From Solobacterium sp. UBA1789 (GTDB lineage Bacteria > Bacillota_I > Bacilli_A > Erysipelotrichales > Erysipelotrichaceae), in NCBI GenBank assembly GCA_002314515.1, contig DCGB01000103.1:6901-14020 (forward strand): 7,120 nucleotides of DNA, given 5' to 3'. A program made the translations under genes and the position numbers. Positions 4,618 through 7,120 of the stretch are shown here, in pieces (position 1 is the first letter of the stretch; every line of letters starts with the position of its first letter). Under the pieces are notes generated by a model. That model saw only the letters and a list, made by a program, of their open reading frames with translations, had not been told where the DNA came from and ran no database searches.

Positions 4618-7120
4618 AAAACGATACGATTGTAATTAGAGGAGCTCGAGTAAATAATCTCAAGAATATTGATATTGATCTTCCACGTGATAAGCTGATT
4701 GTCATGACTGGCCTATCTGGTTCTGGTAAGACATCTTTGGCCTTTGATACCATTTATGCTGAGGGCCAGCGTCGTTATGTTGAATCATTATCATCTTATG
4801 CCCGTCAGTTTTTAGGTGGCATTGAAAAGCCGGATGTTGATTTGATTGAAGGCTTATCACCTTCAATTGCCATTGATCAGAAAACCACCAACAATAATCC
4901 CCGTTCAACAGTTGGTACGATAACTGAGATCTATGATTATCTCCGTCTTTTATATGCCCGCTGTGGTGTAGCCTATTGTCCTGTTCATCATAAGCCAATT
5001 GAGGCTATGACAGTACAGAGTATGGTTGAACATATTCTTGATTATCCGGACAATTCCCGTTTGGAGATTCTGGCCAATATTGTTGTTGATCGCAAGGGTA
5101 GTTTTAAGGAACTTTTTGAACAATTAAAAAAGGATGGTTACTTACGAGTCTATGTCGATAATGAAATCAGAATGCTGGATGAAAATATCGATTTGGATAA
5201 AAACAAGCGTCACAACATTGAAGTAATTGTTGATCGTCTGATTAAAAAAGAGGGTATTGAAACCCGCTTAAACGATTCTTTGGAACTGGCTCTAAAGATG
5301 ACAGAAGGCACTTGTGTTATTAAAAATGGTGATAAAAAAGAGGCTCTTTCTTCAATTTTTGCCTGCCCGGACTGTGGTTTTACTGTTCCTAAGCTGGAAC
5401 CACGACTGTTTTCTTTCAACTCTCCTTTGGGTGCCTGTGATGAGTGCAAGGGTCTGGGTATAACATTGGCTGTAGATCTGGATTATCTGATGCCTGATAA
5501 GACTAAGTCTATCAGGGAAGGCGGTATTCGTTATTATAAAAATATTGTTGATAGTGGCAATATTGAATGGCAGAATTTCCTGGCTCTTTTAAAACATTAT
5601 CGCATTTCATTAGATAAACCATTAAATAAAATGACAAAAAGAGAAATGGATATCATTCTCTATGGTTCTGATGAGCCAATTGCCTATGAAATTGCTTCAA
5701 ACAGTGGCAATCATTATACAAAAAACAATTATATTGAGGGCATTAAGACGCTGATTGAAAGACGTTATGAAGAGACAAGTTCGGCTATGTCAAAAGAATG
5801 GTATCGCTCTTTTATGTATGAAACTGTCTGTGAAAAATGTCATGGTGCCCGTTTGAATGAAAAGGTTTTAGCAGTTAAAATCGGTGATAAGAATATTTAT
5901 GAATTTACCCGGATGTCAATTGAAGAGGCCTATAATTTTTTGGGAAATGTTGAATTGACACCAACCCAAAGGGAAATAGCCGGTTTACTGATTAAAGAGC
6001 TCAGATCAAGATTGAAGTTTCTGATTGATGTTGGTTTGGAATATGTTACGATGGACCGTAATGCCGGATCTCTATCCGGTGGTGAGGCTCAGCGTATCCG
6101 TTTGGCTACTCAGATCGGTTCGACACTGACTGGCGTCTTGTATGTTTTGGATGAGCCTTCAATTGGTTTGCATCAGCGGGATAATGATAAGCTAATTGCA
6201 ACTCTAAAGCGTATGCGTGATTTAGGGAATACAGTTATTGTTGTTGAACATGACGAGGAAACAATGATGGCTGCTGACTATATCCTGGATATTGGTCCAG
6301 GTGCCGGTAAAGATGGTGGTCAGGTCATGTTTTTTGGTACACCTGAGGAAATATTGAAGGATGAAAAGAGTATCACCGGCCTCTATCTCAGTGGAAAGAA
6401 GTCTATTCCTTTGCCGACAAAAAGACGTGAGGGCAATAAGAAATACCTGGAAGTAATTGGTGCCAGCGAACACAATCTGAAGAATATCGATGTTAAATTC
6501 CCTTTGGGAAAATTTATCTGTGTTACGGGTGTCAGCGGTTCTGGCAAGTCAACACTGGTCAATGATATTCTTTGTCAGGGTTTACGTAAATCATTGGAAT
6601 TAGTCAGGTCAAAACCGGGTGCTCATAAGGAAATAAGGGGCTTAAAAAATATTGATAAGCTGGTTTGTATTTCTCAGGATCCTATTGGTCGAACACCACG
6701 TTCCAATCCGGCAACATATACGGGTGTTTTTGATGATATTCGTGATTTGTTTGCTTCAACACCAGATGCCAAGGAACGCGGTTACGATAAGGGCCGTTTC
6801 TCTTTTAATGTCAATGGTGGTCGATGTGAAGCCTGCCAGGGTGATGGTGTTAAGAAAATAAGCATGTTGTTTGTGCCAGATGTCTATGTTGAATGTGAAG
6901 AATGTCATGGACAACGTTACAACAAGGAAACACTTGAAGTTAAATATAAGGGCAAATCAATCTATGATGTCTTAAAGATGAATGTTAAAGAGGCCTTGGA
7001 ATTCTTTAAGAATCATCGAAAAATAGCAGATAAGCTGCAGACCTTATATGATGTTGGTCTGGGTTATATTGAATTAGGGCAGAGTGCACCAACCCTATCA
7101 GGTGGTGAGGCTCAAAGAGT
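4614..7120 (+). CDS. uvrA: excinuclease ABC subunit UvrA (3' end outside window)
   Basis: UvrA is the damage-sensing dimeric ATPase of nucleotide excision repair; it loads UvrB onto lesions. The window holds 835 codons of a protein that is usually about 940 residues; no stop or frameshift was found, and the frame agrees at all motifs checked. Order: Walker A GLSGSGKTS (33-41); RRYVESLSSYARQFL; EGLSPSIAIDQKTT; zinc site 1 Cys251, Cys254, Cys275, Cys278; CEKCHGARL; ABC signature LSGGEAQRIRLA (487 on) with Walker B VLDEPSIGLHQRD; second Walker A GVSGSGKS (639-646); PIGRTPRSNPATYTG; zinc site 2 Cys738, Cys741, Cys761, Cys764; CHGQRYN; second signature LSGGEAQR (828 on), where the window ends. The start is set by the ATGA overlap with folC and a ribosome binding site. 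UvrB is not encoded upstream; it may lie to the right or elsewhere. Confidence 0.98.
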   Translation, partial: MKNDTIVIRGARVNNLKNIDIDLPRDKLIVMTGLSGSGKTSLAFDTIYAEGQRRYVESLSSYARQFLGGIEKPDVDLIEGLSPSIAIDQKTTNNNPRSTVGTITEIYDYLRLLYARCGVAYCPVHHKPIEAMTVQSMVEHILDYPDNSRLEILANIVVDRKGSFKELFEQLKKDGYLRVYVDNEIRMLDENIDLDKNKRHNIEVIVDRLIKKEGIETRLNDSLELALKMTEGTCVIKNGDKKEALSSIFACPDCGFTVPKLEPRLFSFNSPLGACDECKGLGITLAVDLDYLMPDKTKSIREGGIRYYKNIVDSGNIEWQNFLALLKHYRISLDKPLNKMTKREMDIILYGSDEPIAYEIASNSGNHYTKNNYIEGIKTLIERRYEETSSAMSKEWYRSFMYETVCEKCHGARLNEKVLAVKIGDKNIYEFTRMSIEEAYNFLGNVELTPTQREIAGLLIKELRSRLKFLIDVGLEYVTMDRNAGSLSGGEAQRIRLATQIGSTLTGVLYVLDEPSIGLHQRDNDKLIATLKRMRDLGNTVIVVEHDEETMMAADYILDIGPGAGKDGGQVMFFGTPEEILKDEKSITGLYLSGKKSIPLPTKRREGNKKYLEVIGASEHNLKNIDVKFPLGKFICVTGVSGSGKSTLVNDILCQGLRKSLELVRSKPGAHKEIRGLKNIDKLVCISQDPIGRTPRSNPATYTGVFDDIRDLFASTPDAKERGYDKGRFSFNVNGGRCEACQGDGVKKISMLFVPDVYVECEECHGQRYNKETLEVKYKGKSIYDVLKMNVKEALEFFKNHRKIADKLQTLYDVGLGYIELGQSAPTLSGGEAQR

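Noticed and set aside
4702..6473. Open frames on the minus strand within uvrA (around 4702-4998, 5210-5449 and 6222-6473)
   Set aside because: All lie opposite a fully conserved UvrA coding sequence and have low-complexity or unnatural composition; they are shadows.
6078..7114. Identical 14-bp sequence at 6078-6091 and 7101-7114
   Set aside because: It encodes the GGEA(Q) core of the two ABC signature motifs of UvrA; it reflects the internal duplication of the protein, not a DNA repeat element.
1..7120. Search for a CRISPR array, transposase, toxin-antitoxin pair, tRNA or riboswitch
   Set aside because: No direct-repeat array, no IS ends and no such RNA or protein signature was seen; nearly all bases are in housekeeping genes.

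Overview
The window is an AT-rich stretch of a bacterial chromosome, most likely from a low-GC Firmicute. An anaerobic gut lineage such as Erysipelotrichia is my guess from the general look of the proteins; I could not test it. TGG encodes Trp and TGA acts as a stop (folC ends in TGA), so the Mycoplasma code is not in use. No phage, transposon, CRISPR array, tRNA or rRNA is visible. Genes are packed tightly and no gene-free stretch reaches 300 bases.

Layout from left to right: (1) the 3' end of a MATE-family multidrug/cation antiporter gene (1-369, +); (2) an unrecognised 142-residue protein on the other strand (366-794, -), whose stop codon shares a TTAA with the MATE stop; (3) a 42-bp divergent gap holding a palindromic -10 element; (4) a 614-residue lipoprotein of the DUF885 metallopeptidase-like family (837-2681, +); (5) a perfect hairpin that acts as a shared terminator between convergent genes; (6) ung, family 1 uracil-DNA glycosylase (2696-3367, -); (7) a 23-bp divergent gap with a second palindromic -10; (8) folC, folylpolyglutamate/dihydrofolate synthase (3391-4617, +), overlapping by ATGA with (9) uvrA, excinuclease ABC subunit A (4614-7120, +), which runs off the right edge.

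The individual genes are ordinary housekeeping and repair functions. The most interesting signal is in the two divergent gaps. Both carry the same self-complementary decamer ATTATATAAT, which reads as a perfect TATAAT on both strands. In three of the four directions the start codon lies only 6 or 7 nt past the -10 box, with no Shine-Dalgarno sequence. That predicts leaderless mRNAs for the hypothetical gene, ung (GTG start) and folC. Only the lipoprotein gene has a normal short leader with a ribosome binding site.

Ung and UvrA are both DNA repair proteins. FolC maintains the folate pool used for thymidylate synthesis, which limits uracil entering DNA. Ung and FolC being driven from one symmetric promoter is therefore functionally plausible, but that link is inference. 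I see no evidence of a new defence or mobile system here.
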